A stretch of DNA of 64,000 nucleotides from positions 5,742,001 through 5,806,000 of the forward strand of contig NZ_CP032616.1 of assembly GCF_003626975.1 (NCBI RefSeq), read 5' to 3'. Shown here one piece after another: positions 10,196-18,845 of this stretch; position 1 is the first letter of the stretch, and every line of letters starts with the position of its first letter. Source of the stretch: Pseudomonas sp. DY-1 (GTDB lineage Bacteria; Pseudomonadota; Gammaproteobacteria; Pseudomonadales; Pseudomonadaceae). The notes under the pieces are model-generated. The model was not told where the DNA came from, did not search any database, and saw only the letters and a program-made list of their open reading frames with translations. Position numbers and translations under genes: made by a program.

Positions 10196-12001
10196 CTATT
10201 TCACCGCCTTGTCTTCGATCACGTCGGCGTCGAACAGGTGTTCCAGTTCCGTGCGTGCTTCGCGGGCGGTCTGGATCACGGCGGCGGCGTCGTCATAGAC
10301 GTTGTGCTGGGCCGCCAGGACTTCTTCGTCGTGGCGCTGGAAGCGGCGAATGCGGGCGTTGGCCCGGTCTTCGTCGAGGCCCAGGCCAAGCAGGGCCTGG
10401 CGGCTCATCTCCAACGCCGAATGGAAGGTTTCGCGCACGGGCACGGCGCCCAGGTCAAGCAGCCGATGGACGTGCTGGCGGTTGCGGGCACGGGCGATGA
10501 CCTTGACGTGAGGGTAGAGGCGCTTGACCAGTTCGGTGATCTTGAGATTGGTGTCCGGGTCGTCGGTGGCGATGATGAGGAACTCGGCCTTGTCCACCTT
10601 GGCTGCGCGGAGGATTTCCGCCCGCAGTGGATCGCCGTAGTAGATGGGCATGCGGCCCAGGCTACGGCCGTACTCGATCATGTCCACCGCGGTGTCCAGG
10701 GCCACGAACGGAACCTGCTGGGCGTGCAGCACACGGGCGATGATCTGGCCCATGCGCCCCATGCCGGCGACCACCACGCGGGGCGCGTCACTGTCGATGC
10801 GCTGGTACTCCGCCGGTACCTCCACTGGTGCCGGTGCAGCGACCAGTCGACGGAACAGGGCCAACACCAGCAGCGGCGTGAGGGCCATGGACAGGGTGAT
10901 GCTGAGCACCAGCAGACCGTGCAGGCGGGCGTCGAGCATGCCCTGTTCGAAGGCCACCTTGAACACCACGAAGGCGAATTCGCCACCAGCGGCCAGGACG
11001 ATGCCCAGGCGCAGCGCATGGCCGCGCTCCAGCCCTCCGGCAAAGCGGCCCACCAGGTAGAGCAGCGGGAGTTTCAGCATCAGCAGCAGGATCGTCAGCA
11101 CCATGACCGCGAACGGTTCGTTCAACAGCAGGCTGAGGTCAGCACTCATTCCCACGCTCATGAAGAACAGGCCCAGCAGCAGACCCTTGAAGGGCTCGAT
11201 CTGCGCTTCCAGCTCATGGCGATATTCGGAGTCCGCCAGCAGCAGGCCCGCGATGAAGGCGCCAAGCGCCATGGAAACGCCGGCCAGCTCCATCAGCCAG
11301 GCGGTGCCGATCACCACCAGCAGCGAGGTGGCGGTGGAGACCTCCTTCAGTCCGGCCTTGAGCACGGTGCGGAATACCGGCCGCAGCAGGTATCGGCCGC
11401 CAATGATCACCGCACCGATACTGGCCACTGCCAGCAGCACGTCGCGCAGGTTGACGCCTTCCGTGTCCAGGTGGCCAGAGCCACTGAGCAGCGGCAGCAG
11501 GGCGATCAGCGGGATGGCTGCGATGTCCTGGAACAGCAGGATGGCGAAGGCCAGGCGGCCGTGGGGGCTGGTGAGTTCCTTGCGCTCGGCGAGTATCTGC
11601 AGGCCGAAGGCGGTAGACGAGAGTGCCAGGCCGAAGCCCAGTACGGCGGCGGTGTTCAGGCTCTTGGCGAACACCAGCCAGGCCACCAGGCCAATGGCCA
11701 GGGCGGTGAGCAGGACCTGTGCGAGGCCTGCGCCGAACACCGAGCGGCGCATCACCCAGAGCCGGCGGGGCGAGAGTTCCAGACCGATGATGAACAGCAG
11801 CAGCACCACGCCCAGTTCGGATACGTGGGCGACGCTCTCCGGGTCGCTGACCAGCTTCAGTACCGAGGGACCGATCAACACCCCTGCCAGCAGGTAGCCC
11901 AGCACAGCGCCAAGCTGCAGCCGCTTGGCCAGGGGGACGGTGATTACGGCGGCGAACAGGAACACCACCGCTGCCTGCAGCAGGCTGCCGTCATGGGGCA
12001 T
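10196..12001 (-). CDS. kefB: Kef-type K+/H+ antiporter with RCK (TrkA-N) domain
   Basis: 601 residues, as in KefB/KefC. The N-terminal 12-13 membrane segments form the CPA2 sodium/proton exchanger fold (LAKRLQLGAVLGYLLAGVLI, LGLALSSTAFGLQ). From about residue 400 a TrkA-N Rossmann domain begins with VVVAGMGRMGQIIARVL and includes IIATDDPDTNLKITELVKRL. Family members exchange K+ for H+ and protect against electrophiles under glutathione/NAD control. No KefF/KefG-type ancillary flavoprotein gene is adjacent. The ribosome site is GAGGAG before ATG at 12001. KefB versus KefC cannot be decided from sequence alone. Confidence 0.8.
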   Translation of the reverse strand: MPHDGSLLQAAVVFLFAAVITVPLAKRLQLGAVLGYLLAGVLIGPSVLKLVSDPESVAHVSELGVVLLLFIIGLELSPRRLWVMRRSVFGAGLAQVLLTALAIGLVAWLVFAKSLNTAAVLGFGLALSSTAFGLQILAERKELTSPHGRLAFAILLFQDIAAIPLIALLPLLSGSGHLDTEGVNLRDVLLAVASIGAVIIGGRYLLRPVFRTVLKAGLKEVSTATSLLVVIGTAWLMELAGVSMALGAFIAGLLLADSEYRHELEAQIEPFKGLLLGLFFMSVGMSADLSLLLNEPFAVMVLTILLLMLKLPLLYLVGRFAGGLERGHALRLGIVLAAGGEFAFVVFKVAFEQGMLDARLHGLLVLSITLSMALTPLLVLALFRRLVAAPAPVEVPAEYQRIDSDAPRVVVAGMGRMGQIIARVLHAQQVPFVALDTAVDMIEYGRSLGRMPIYYGDPLRAEILRAAKVDKAEFLIIATDDPDTNLKITELVKRLYPHVKVIARARNRQHVHRLLDLGAVPVRETFHSALEMSRQALLGLGLDEDRANARIRRFQRHDEEVLAAQHNVYDDAAAVIQTAREARTELEHLFDADVIEDKAVK

Positions 12002-12103
12002 GGGTCACTCCTCAGTCATGCTGCTTGAAAGGGGCGACATCTTAGAGCAGTGCGGCGGACCGGGGCAGGGCGCCGCGCCAATACGACGCGGCCCCTGTGT
12101 CGT

Positions 12104-12727
12104 TCACTTGGCGGTGAGCGTGGTGTAGCTGGTGATCAGGTTACGGTAGTCGGGGATGTGGTTGGAGAACAGGGTGCCCAGACCCTCGATGTCGTTGCGC
12201 CAGTCGCGGTGCAGCTCGCAGGCCACGCCGAACCAGGTCATCAGTTGCGCACCGGCAGCTTCCATCCGGCGCCAGGCGGCGTCACGGGTGACTTCGTTGA
12301 AGGTGCCGGACGCATCGGCGACGACGAATACGTCGAAGCCTTCTTCAAGGGCCGACAGTGCAGGGAAGGCCACGCAGACCTCGGTCACCACACCCGCGAT
12401 GATCAGTTGCTTCTTGCCGGTGGCCTTCACCGCCTTGACGAAGTCTTCGTTGTCCCAGGCGTTGATGTTGCCGGGGCGGGCGATGTAGGGCGCATCGGGG
12501 AACTGCTCTTTCAGTTCTGGTACCAGCGGGCCGTTGGGACCGGTCTCGAAGCTGGTGGTGAGGATGGTCGGCAGCTTGAAGTACTTGGCCAGATCGCCCA
12601 GGGCCAGCACGTTGTTCTTGAACTTGTCGGGATCGATGTCCCGCACCAGGGAGAGCAGGCCAGCCTGGTGATCGACCAGCAGTACCGCAGCATCGTTCTT
12701 GTCCAGTCGCTTGTATTGGAAAGACAT
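12104..12727 (-). CDS. ycaC: YcaC-like isochorismatase-family hydrolase (first copy)
   Basis: 207 residues, matching YcaC in length and sequence landmarks: Asp19 in VLLVDHQAGLL, the KATGKKQLIIAGVVTEVCVAF segment with the catalytic Cys at 118, and ADASGT. YcaC is an octameric cysteine hydrolase of unknown physiological substrate. A second, diverged copy lies 2.8 kb away at 15521-16165, with the amidohydrolase and ABM genes between them. A REP-like element separates this gene from the amidohydrolase upstream of it, so the two may not share a transcript. Confidence 0.85.
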   Translation of the reverse strand: MSFQYKRLDKNDAAVLLVDHQAGLLSLVRDIDPDKFKNNVLALGDLAKYFKLPTILTTSFETGPNGPLVPELKEQFPDAPYIARPGNINAWDNEDFVKAVKATGKKQLIIAGVVTEVCVAFPALSALEEGFDVFVVADASGTFNEVTRDAAWRRMEAAGAQLMTWFGVACELHRDWRNDIEGLGTLFSNHIPDYRNLITSYTTLTAK

Positions 12728-12796
12728 GTTGATTCTCCTTGCTTGGGTTGGGCGCCGGCTTGGGGCCTGCGCAAATAATTCAGGGCTGTTTTCTCT

Positions 12797-12891
12797 GTAG
12801 GGGCAAATTCATTCGCCAGGCAGGCCGAAGGTCTGCCCTTCGGGTTCGCCGGGGGGCAGCGTTGCTGCCCTTGGCGATTGAAGTCGCCCCC
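12797..12891. repeat. REP-like inverted repeat between ycaC and the amidohydrolase gene
   Basis: The arm starting GTAGGGGCAAATTCATTCG is answered by GGCGATTGAAGTCGCCCC about 75 bp later. It belongs to the same family as the perfect copy at 61086-61180. It is imperfect, so probably an old copy. Confidence 0.6.
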
Positions 12892-12902
12892 TCAAGGAAC
12901 CA

Positions 12903-14882
12903 TCAGAAGGCAAAGCAGGAGCAGCCCAGTGCCCCCCAGAAGCCCTGGAAGTCGCTCACCGGCACGCTCGACTGCCGTGCCCGCTCGTGGCTGTGGGCGT
13001 GCACCGTGCAGGCGCCGACGCACTGGTGCACCTGGGCGGCGAGCGGCGCGGCGGGCTTCCAGTGGCCGGGGACCTTGGCCACCGGCGACCACTCCGGCAG
13101 CACCGGCAGCTGCGGCGGACCGAGCTTGTCGAACTCGCCGGCGGCATAGACCACCTTGCCGTTGACCACGGTCAGCACCGACTCGATCCACTTGATGGCC
13201 TCGTCCTCGACGCTGAAGAAGTCCGCCGACAAGGCGGCGAGGTCGGCCAGTTGGCCCACCTTGATCTGCCCCTTCTTGCCTTGTTCGCTGGAGAACCAGG
13301 CGCTGCCGTGGGTAAAGAGTTGCAGCGCGGTGTCGCGCGACAGGCCCTGTGGATAAAGCTCCAGGCCGCCGACGGTGCGGCCGCTGACCAGCCAGTACAG
13401 CGAGGTCCAGGGGTTGTAGCTGGAGACGCGGGTGGCGTCGGTGCCGGCGCCCACCGGCACGCCTTCGGCCAACATGCGCTGGATCGGCGGAGTCTGCTCG
13501 GCCGCCTTGGCGCCGTAGCGGTCGACGAAGTACTCGCCCTGGAAGGCCATGCGGTCCTGGATGGCGATGCCGCCGCCCAAGGCACGCACTCGCTCGATGT
13601 TCTTCGGCGAGATGGTTTCGGCGTGGTCGAAGAACCACGGCAGGCCGTTGAACGGGATGTCGCGGTTGACCTTCTCGAACACATCCAGCATGCGCGAAAT
13701 GGATTCGTCGTAGGTGGCGTGCAGGCGGAACGGCCAGCGCTGCTCCACCAGGTGGCGCACCACCGGCTCCAGCTCCTGCTCCATGGTCTGCGGCAGGTCC
13801 GGGCGCGGTTCGAGGAAGTCCTCGAAGTCGGCCGCGGAGAACACCAGCATCTCGCCGGCGCCGTTGTGGCGCAGGAAGTCATTGCCCTGGCCGGGCTTGA
13901 CCACCTTGCTCCAGTTCTGGAAGTCGGTGAGCTCTTCCTTGGGTTTCTGGGTGAACAGGTTGTAGGCGATGCGCACGCTGAGCTGGCCCTGCCTGGCCAG
14001 TTCCTCGATCACCTGGTAGTCGTCCGGGTAGTTCTGGTAGCCGCCGCCGGCGTCGATGGCGCTGGTCAGGCCGAGGCGGTTGAGCTCGCGCATGAACTGG
14101 CGGGTGGAGTTGACCTGGTACTCCAGCGGCAACTTCGGCCCCTTGGCCAGGGTGGCGTAGAGGATGGTGGCGTTGGGCCGGGCGATCAGCATGCCGGTGG
14201 GGTTGCCGCTGCCGTCGCGCTGGATTTCGCCACCCGGCGGGTTGGGCGTGTCCTTGGTGTAGCCGACCGCCTTCAGCGCGGCGCGGTTGAGCAGCGCGCG
14301 GTCGTAGAGGTGGAGGAGGAACACCGGGGTGTCCGGCGCTGCGCGGTTGATTTCCTCCAGGGTCGGCATGCGTTTTTCGGCGAACTGGAACTCGTTCCAG
14401 CCACCGACCACGCGTACCCACTGCGGAGAGGGGGTTCGGTCGGCCTGGTCCTTGAGCATGCGCAGCGCGTCGGCCACCGAGGGCACGCCTTCCCAGCGCA
14501 GTTCCAGGTTGTAGTTGAGGCCGCCGCGGATCAGGTGCAGGTGCGAGTCGTTGAGGCCGGGGATCACCGTGCGCTGCTTGAGGTCGATGACCTGGGTGGC
14601 GTCGCCGCGATGGGCCATGGCCTCGGCATCGCTGCCGACGGCGAGAAAGCGCCCGTCCTTGATCGCCACGGCGCTGGCGGTGGGCTTTTCGCGGTCGACC
14701 GTGTGCAGGCGGCCATTGAACAGGATCAGGTCGGCGGACATGGAACCCCCTGAAGTAGCGGCATGGGCGACGCCTGCGGCGCCGGTGAAGGGTAGTGCGG
14801 ACCAGAGTGCGCCAGCGGCGCCGAGCACGGAGCTGGCGGCGAGGAACTGGCGGCGGCTATTGCTGGATGGGTCTTCGCTCAT
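12903..14882 (-). CDS. Tat-exported amidohydrolase (YtcJ-like, amidohydrolase family 3)
   Basis: 659 residues. The N-terminus SRRQFLAASSVLGAAGAL is a twin-arginine signal, so the enzyme is folded in the cytoplasm and exported. The mature part is an amidohydrolase-3 enzyme: LILFNGRLHTVDREKPTASA at the start, the metal-binding NDSHLHLIRGG, later RLHATYDESI, the FDHAETI segment and GAGTDATR, which carry the expected His and Asp ligands of a TIM barrel. The C-terminus ends with a Cys- and His-containing tail (QCVGACTVHAHSHE, CSCF), unusual for the family. It is followed by YcaC and preceded by the ABM membrane protein. The amide substrate is unknown. Confidence 0.85.
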   Translation of the reverse strand: MSEDPSSNSRRQFLAASSVLGAAGALWSALPFTGAAGVAHAATSGGSMSADLILFNGRLHTVDREKPTASAVAIKDGRFLAVGSDAEAMAHRGDATQVIDLKQRTVIPGLNDSHLHLIRGGLNYNLELRWEGVPSVADALRMLKDQADRTPSPQWVRVVGGWNEFQFAEKRMPTLEEINRAAPDTPVFLLHLYDRALLNRAALKAVGYTKDTPNPPGGEIQRDGSGNPTGMLIARPNATILYATLAKGPKLPLEYQVNSTRQFMRELNRLGLTSAIDAGGGYQNYPDDYQVIEELARQGQLSVRIAYNLFTQKPKEELTDFQNWSKVVKPGQGNDFLRHNGAGEMLVFSAADFEDFLEPRPDLPQTMEQELEPVVRHLVEQRWPFRLHATYDESISRMLDVFEKVNRDIPFNGLPWFFDHAETISPKNIERVRALGGGIAIQDRMAFQGEYFVDRYGAKAAEQTPPIQRMLAEGVPVGAGTDATRVSSYNPWTSLYWLVSGRTVGGLELYPQGLSRDTALQLFTHGSAWFSSEQGKKGQIKVGQLADLAALSADFFSVEDEAIKWIESVLTVVNGKVVYAAGEFDKLGPPQLPVLPEWSPVAKVPGHWKPAAPLAAQVHQCVGACTVHAHSHERARQSSVPVSDFQGFWGALGCSCFAF

Positions 14883-14897
14883 GGAGCCCTCCCTGGA

Positions 14898-15455
14898 TCA
14901 GTGTTGGTTCAGCCAGCCGGAGAAGAAACGCGTTACCGGAGGCATGAAAAGATAGACAACCAGCAGCACTATGCTGGCGGTAATCACCACGTTGCTGGCC
15001 ACGTAGCCGCCAAGCCAGGGCTGCAGCCTGAACAGCGGCTGCCAGAGCAGCGGCACCAGCAGGGCCAGCGGCAGGATCACCAGGAAGGTGACGCAGGCCT
15101 GTTTCCAGCGCGGCGGCTGCGGCGCGTCGGCGCTTGCCGGAGTGAACCAGAATTCGCGTTCGGGGTTGATCTCCACCTGGTCGCCATCGGCCAGCAGGTG
15201 ACTGACTTCCTCTACCAGTTGGCGACGGTCGGTGGATTCGAGCCAGGCCTGGAGCTGGGTGGTATTGGCGAAGCGCAGGACGCAGGTGAACAGGTGCAGG
15301 CCATCCTTGCGATCCCGCACCACATCGATGCCGAGGTGGCCGGGATAACCCTTGGCGATGCCGATGATGCGGCGCAGCCAGTTTTCGTACTCCTGTTCCC
15401 GGCCTTCCTTGACCTGATGGCGGATCAGCAGGGTGACGATGTCGTCAGTGGTCAT
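14898..15455 (-). CDS. ABM-domain (antibiotic biosynthesis monooxygenase-like) membrane protein
   Basis: 185 residues in two parts. Residues 1-95 (TLLIRHQVKEGREQEYENWL, LHLFTCVLRFANTTQLQAWL) form a dimeric alpha/beta-barrel of the ABM type, here related to the domain family used by small monooxygenases and signalling dimers. Residues about 118-180 contain two hydrophobic segments (ACVTFLVILPLALLVPLL and VVITASIVLLVVYLFM). It lies 15 bp upstream of the Tat amidohydrolase start and 65 bp downstream of the second ycaC-like gene, suggesting a shared operon. Function in that set is not known. Confidence 0.75.
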   Translation of the reverse strand: MTTDDIVTLLIRHQVKEGREQEYENWLRRIIGIAKGYPGHLGIDVVRDRKDGLHLFTCVLRFANTTQLQAWLESTDRRQLVEEVSHLLADGDQVEINPEREFWFTPASADAPQPPRWKQACVTFLVILPLALLVPLLWQPLFRLQPWLGGYVASNVVITASIVLLVVYLFMPPVTRFFSGWLNQH

Positions 15456-15520
15456 GGCGGGGTGCTCCGTGCAAGGCGTGGAAGAAGGCCGGGGGCGTTA
15501 CCCGCCGCCGGCCTTGCGGC

Positions 15521-16165
15521 TTACTTCACCTGGCGCTGGGGCGCCTTGTGCACCAGGGTGTAGGCGTAGTCCACGCCCATGCCGTAGGCGCCGCTGTGCT
15601 CCTGCACGAGGCCGATCACGGCGTCGTAGGTTTCCTTCTTCGACCAGTCGCGCTGGTACTCGAGCAGGACCTGCTGCCAGGTGACCGGGATGGCGCCGGC
15701 CTGGATCATGCGTTGCACCGACATGTCATGGGCTTCCTTGGAGGTGCCGCCGGAAGCGTCGGTGACGATGTACACCTCGTAGCCGGCTTCGATGGCTTCC
15801 AGTGCGGGGAAGGTCAGGCAGACCTCGGTCCAGAGTGCGGCCATGATCAGTTTCTTGCGGCCGGTGGCTTTCACGGCGGCAACGAATTTCTCGTCTTCCC
15901 AGGAGTTCATCGAGGTGCGCTCGATGGGTTGCTGGCCCGGGAACACACCGAGCAGTTCCGGCCAGATGTAGCCGCTGAAGCTTTCGGTCTCGACGCTGGT
16001 GAGGATGGTCGGAACGTTGAAGATCTTGGCGCTCTTGGCAAGTGCCACGGTGTTGTTCTTCAGTTGCTGGCGGTCGATGGACTGCACGCCAAAGGCCATT
16101 TGCGGCTGGTGGTCGATCAGGATCAGGGCGGAGTTGGTCGGGTTCAGCAGTTCGCGGATGGACAT
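15521..16165 (-). CDS. YcaC-like isochorismatase-family hydrolase (second copy)
   Basis: 214 residues from ATG at 16165, chosen because AGGAG sits 9 bp upstream; the open frame extends further but without support. Asp18 (LILIDHQPQMAF), the KATGRKKLIMAALWTEVCLTF region with catalytic Cys116, and TDASGG are intact. It differs clearly from the copy at 12104-12727 and has a longer C-terminus. It is divergent from the LysR gene at 16324, a classic arrangement in which the regulator controls the gene beside it. Substrate unknown. Confidence 0.8.
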   Translation of the reverse strand: MSIRELLNPTNSALILIDHQPQMAFGVQSIDRQQLKNNTVALAKSAKIFNVPTILTSVETESFSGYIWPELLGVFPGQQPIERTSMNSWEDEKFVAAVKATGRKKLIMAALWTEVCLTFPALEAIEAGYEVYIVTDASGGTSKEAHDMSVQRMIQAGAIPVTWQQVLLEYQRDWSKKETYDAVIGLVQEHSGAYGMGVDYAYTLVHKAPQRQVK

Positions 16166-16323
16166 GGCATTTCTCCTGAAGCGTGAGTTGTGTGATTTCT
16201 TCCTGGCCGGTGCCTCTGTCTGTGAGGCTGTTTGGTTCCGACTTGGGATAAATTCTGATCGCGCCCATAAAGAGAAACAATTAGGCATAATTGAACTTCA
16301 TTGATTCTGAATTGGAGACATTG

Positions 16324-17229
16324 ATGGACAGGGTCGAGTGCATGCGCGCCTTTATCGAAACCGTGCGCAGCAATGGTTTCGCGGCGGCGGCGCGGGCGCT
16401 GGACTTGCCACGCTCGACGGTGAGCAAGCAGGTGCAGGCGCTGGAGGAAGCCATCGGCGTGCAATTGCTGGTGCGCACGACGCGCAGCCTGCACCTGACG
16501 GAGGCGGGGACGGAGTACTTCGAATCAGCGCGGGACCTGCTGGCGGCCCTGGACGAGGCCGAGCAGCGGGCGCGAGATGGGGTGGGGGAGTTGCGTGGGG
16601 TGTTGCGGGTGAATGCGCCCATGTCCTTCGGGCTGCGCAAACTGGGGCCGCTGATCCCGCTGTTCCATGAGCGGAATCCGCAGATCGAACTGCAACTGGT
16701 GCTCAGCGACCAGCAGGTAGACCCGGTGCGCGGCGGCTTCGACGTAACCATCCGGATTGCCAGCCTGGCGGACTCGTCCATGGTTGCCCGCACCATCGCA
16801 CCGGCGCCGCGCCTGCTGGTGGCTTCACCGACCTATCTGGAAAAGGCCGGGATACCGCAGTCGCCGGAAGACCTCGCCAGCCACGCCTTCCTCGGCTACG
16901 GCTACCTGCAGAGCGGCGTCAGCCTGGCGCTCAGTAACGGCGAGGAAACCCGCCGCGTGCAATTGAACGGTCCACTCCAGGCCAACAACGGCGACTTCCT
17001 CGCCCAGGTGGCCGAGGCCGGCATGGGCATTGCCCTGCTGCCGAGCTTCATCGTCGACGAAGCCCTGGCCGCCGGCCGGCTGGTGACGCTGCTCTGCGAA
17101 TGGCAGGCACCCCCCATCAGCATCAACGCGGTATATCCCTCGGCCCGACGCATGCCGCAGAAGACCCGCGCCTTCATCGATTTCCTGGTGGAAGAGATGG
17201 GCAAGGTGAATGAGCGAGTGGCGTGTTGA
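16324..17229 (+). CDS. LysR-family regulator divergent from the ycaC/amidohydrolase cluster
   Basis: 301 residues starting at ATG 16324 (MDRVECMRAFIETVRSNGF) with GGAGA upstream. The helix-turn-helix includes FAAAARALDLPRSTVSKQVQ; the effector domain begins near residue 90 (GVLRVNAPMSFGLRKLGPLI). This sequence style is the common LysR group resembling DmlR/PgrR-type regulators. The 158-bp divergent region with the second ycaC-like gene is its likely operator site, and the ycaC-ABM-amidohydrolase set its likely regulon. Its 3' end meets the end of the eCIS operon tail to tail. Confidence 0.85.
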   Translation: MDRVECMRAFIETVRSNGFAAAARALDLPRSTVSKQVQALEEAIGVQLLVRTTRSLHLTEAGTEYFESARDLLAALDEAEQRARDGVGELRGVLRVNAPMSFGLRKLGPLIPLFHERNPQIELQLVLSDQQVDPVRGGFDVTIRIASLADSSMVARTIAPAPRLLVASPTYLEKAGIPQSPEDLASHAFLGYGYLQSGVSLALSNGEETRRVQLNGPLQANNGDFLAQVAEAGMGIALLPSFIVDEALAAGRLVTLLCEWQAPPISINAVYPSARRMPQKTRAFIDFLVEEMGKVNERVAC

Positions 17230-17239
17230 TGACCTGTCA

Positions 17240-17254
17240 CAGCCGTTGCGGCTG
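17240..17254. terminator. Short hairpin between LysR and the eCIS operon end
   Basis: CAGCCG-TTG-CGGCTG, a 6-bp stem, lies in the 35 bp between two convergent stop codons. It is followed on the plus strand by ATTTCG, a poor T-tract. It is the only visible stem that could end either transcript. Confidence 0.35.
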
Positions 17255-17264
17255 ATTTCGCACG

Positions 17265-18833
17265 TCAGGGGGAGGGGCCTTCGAGCATCTCGTCGACCAG
17301 GTGCTCGGGGTCTTCTTCGAAGTCGAGGTAACCCTGTTCGGCCAGCAGGCTGAAGAAGGCGGCGGGTGAACCGTTGACCAGCGCTTCGGCGTCCAGCGGC
17401 GGCTCTTCGGTGATGGCGCGGTCGCGATTGAGCTCGGCGATCACTTCGCGTACCAGGCTGGCGGCGGTGGGGTAGCTGCTGATGGGGCGGGCGTGGGAGG
17501 CGATCAGGGTGTCGAAATCCTCGCCTTCGATCACGCTGCTGAAGTACAGGCCGAGGGCGATGGTGTCGGCGCGCGCTCCGGCGGGCATGTGGCTGAGGTT
17601 CCAGTTGGACACTTCCAGCAAGGTTTCGGCATAGAGGACAGGGCGCACCAGGATTGCCGTGGCCAGGCCGCTGACGATGCCGCCAAGGCTTTCCATGCCT
17701 TCAGCCACGGCTACCAGGCCTGCCGCCATCTGGTCGGCCAGGTCGCGCATCAACAAGGCGTAGCTGCGGACCGAGCAGTAGGCGCCACAACCCGCGGCGA
17801 TGGCCACTTCGATGGCAATGGCGATGCGGCGCACCAGTTGTTCGGCAGCGATCACGCCCGCCTCGGTGGCGCCTCGAGCAATCAGGAAACGCAACAGCGC
17901 CTGCTGTGCCGCACGACCCGACGCCGTGCGGATCGGGATGAAACCAACGCGTCCATGGACGACGAAACCGAGGATGGTCTTGACCGAGTTCAGGACGGAG
18001 TAGCTCCGGAAAGCATTCTGGAAGGTACGGAATCGTGCGTTCCCCCGCGCCCGGCCGTAGCTTTCCCGGTATTCCTCCCAGACAGCGCCGAGGAACATCT
18101 CGGTGATGTCCCGCCAGATGGCCGGCGGCACGCCGAGTTCGCACAGGGCGAAGCAAAGCAGCAGGCCGGGCTCCTGGCCGACGATCTCGGGCGTGAGCTC
18201 CTCGTCGCCGGGATCGCGACGCAGGACCGCGCCAGCGGTACCGCGCTGTTGCACCACATGGGTCAGCTCATGGGCCAGCAAGTGCTGGCCTTCGCGTGAT
18301 GCCGGGGCGAATTGTCCGGCATCGAAAACGATGTCCTGGCCGACCGTATAGGCGTGGGCGTTGACCTCGCGCGCCGAGCGTTGCGCGGCGCCATCGGTGT
18401 GCACGCGGACGGCGGAGAAATCCTGGCCGAAGCGAGGCTCGAAGAAGGCGCGGGTAGCACGGTCGAGTGGTCGCCCGGAGGCATTGAGCGTTGCATCCAC
18501 GCTGGCTGGGGCCTGGCGTTCAGCCGCGCCGCCCGGGGCCGACGGTCGCAGACGCACCCTGGAGTGGGCATCGCTATGTTGCGTGGTACCGGCCGTACCG
18601 GTCGGCATCCCCATTACCTGATCCGCCACGGCCTCGGCTTCGCGCTCGCTGGCATCTGCGCGTGCGCCGACCTTGAGGCGGGATTTGCCTTGGCAGCGCG
18701 GGCAGCCGCCGCCGCAAGCGCAAGCAGATGACCCCGACGCCGGGCTGGACCTCGCTTGTGCCGGGGACGGAGCGTGATCGCCAGTGCTCGACTGACGTCG
18801 TCGGGCCTGAATGAGGCTGGCTGGGTTCTTCAT
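17265..18833 (-). CDS. eCIS cargo-like protein: DUF4157 domain plus helical C-terminal region
   Basis: 522 residues from ATG 18833 (a GTG one codon earlier is also possible). Three parts are visible: a disordered N-terminus with a four-Cys motif CACGGGCPRC (Cys38, 40, 44, 47); a DUF4157 domain (about 120-200) with the metalloprotease-like HELTH at 188-192, preceded by AYTVGQDIVFDAGQFAP; and a C-terminal region of roughly 300 residues rich in Ala/Leu/Ile helices, for example RRIAIAIEVAIAAGCGAYC and GIVSGLATAILVRPVLYAETLL. DUF4157 is known to be strongly associated with eCIS loci and toxins. The C-terminal part matches no family I recognise; its helices could be membrane-active. It is the last gene of the eCIS operon. 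Confidence 0.75.
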   Translation of the reverse strand: MKNPASLIQARRRQSSTGDHAPSPAQARSSPASGSSACACGGGCPRCQGKSRLKVGARADASEREAEAVADQVMGMPTGTAGTTQHSDAHSRVRLRPSAPGGAAERQAPASVDATLNASGRPLDRATRAFFEPRFGQDFSAVRVHTDGAAQRSAREVNAHAYTVGQDIVFDAGQFAPASREGQHLLAHELTHVVQQRGTAGAVLRRDPGDEELTPEIVGQEPGLLLCFALCELGVPPAIWRDITEMFLGAVWEEYRESYGRARGNARFRTFQNAFRSYSVLNSVKTILGFVVHGRVGFIPIRTASGRAAQQALLRFLIARGATEAGVIAAEQLVRRIAIAIEVAIAAGCGAYCSVRSYALLMRDLADQMAAGLVAVAEGMESLGGIVSGLATAILVRPVLYAETLLEVSNWNLSHMPAGARADTIALGLYFSSVIEGEDFDTLIASHARPISSYPTAASLVREVIAELNRDRAITEEPPLDAEALVNGSPAAFFSLLAEQGYLDFEEDPEHLVDEMLEGPSP

Positions 18834-18845
18834 CACGGCGCCTGT

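Noticed and set aside
10238..12028. 596-codon plus-strand open frame
   Set aside because: Antisense to the Kef antiporter, Gln/His-rich shadow typical of GC-rich genes.
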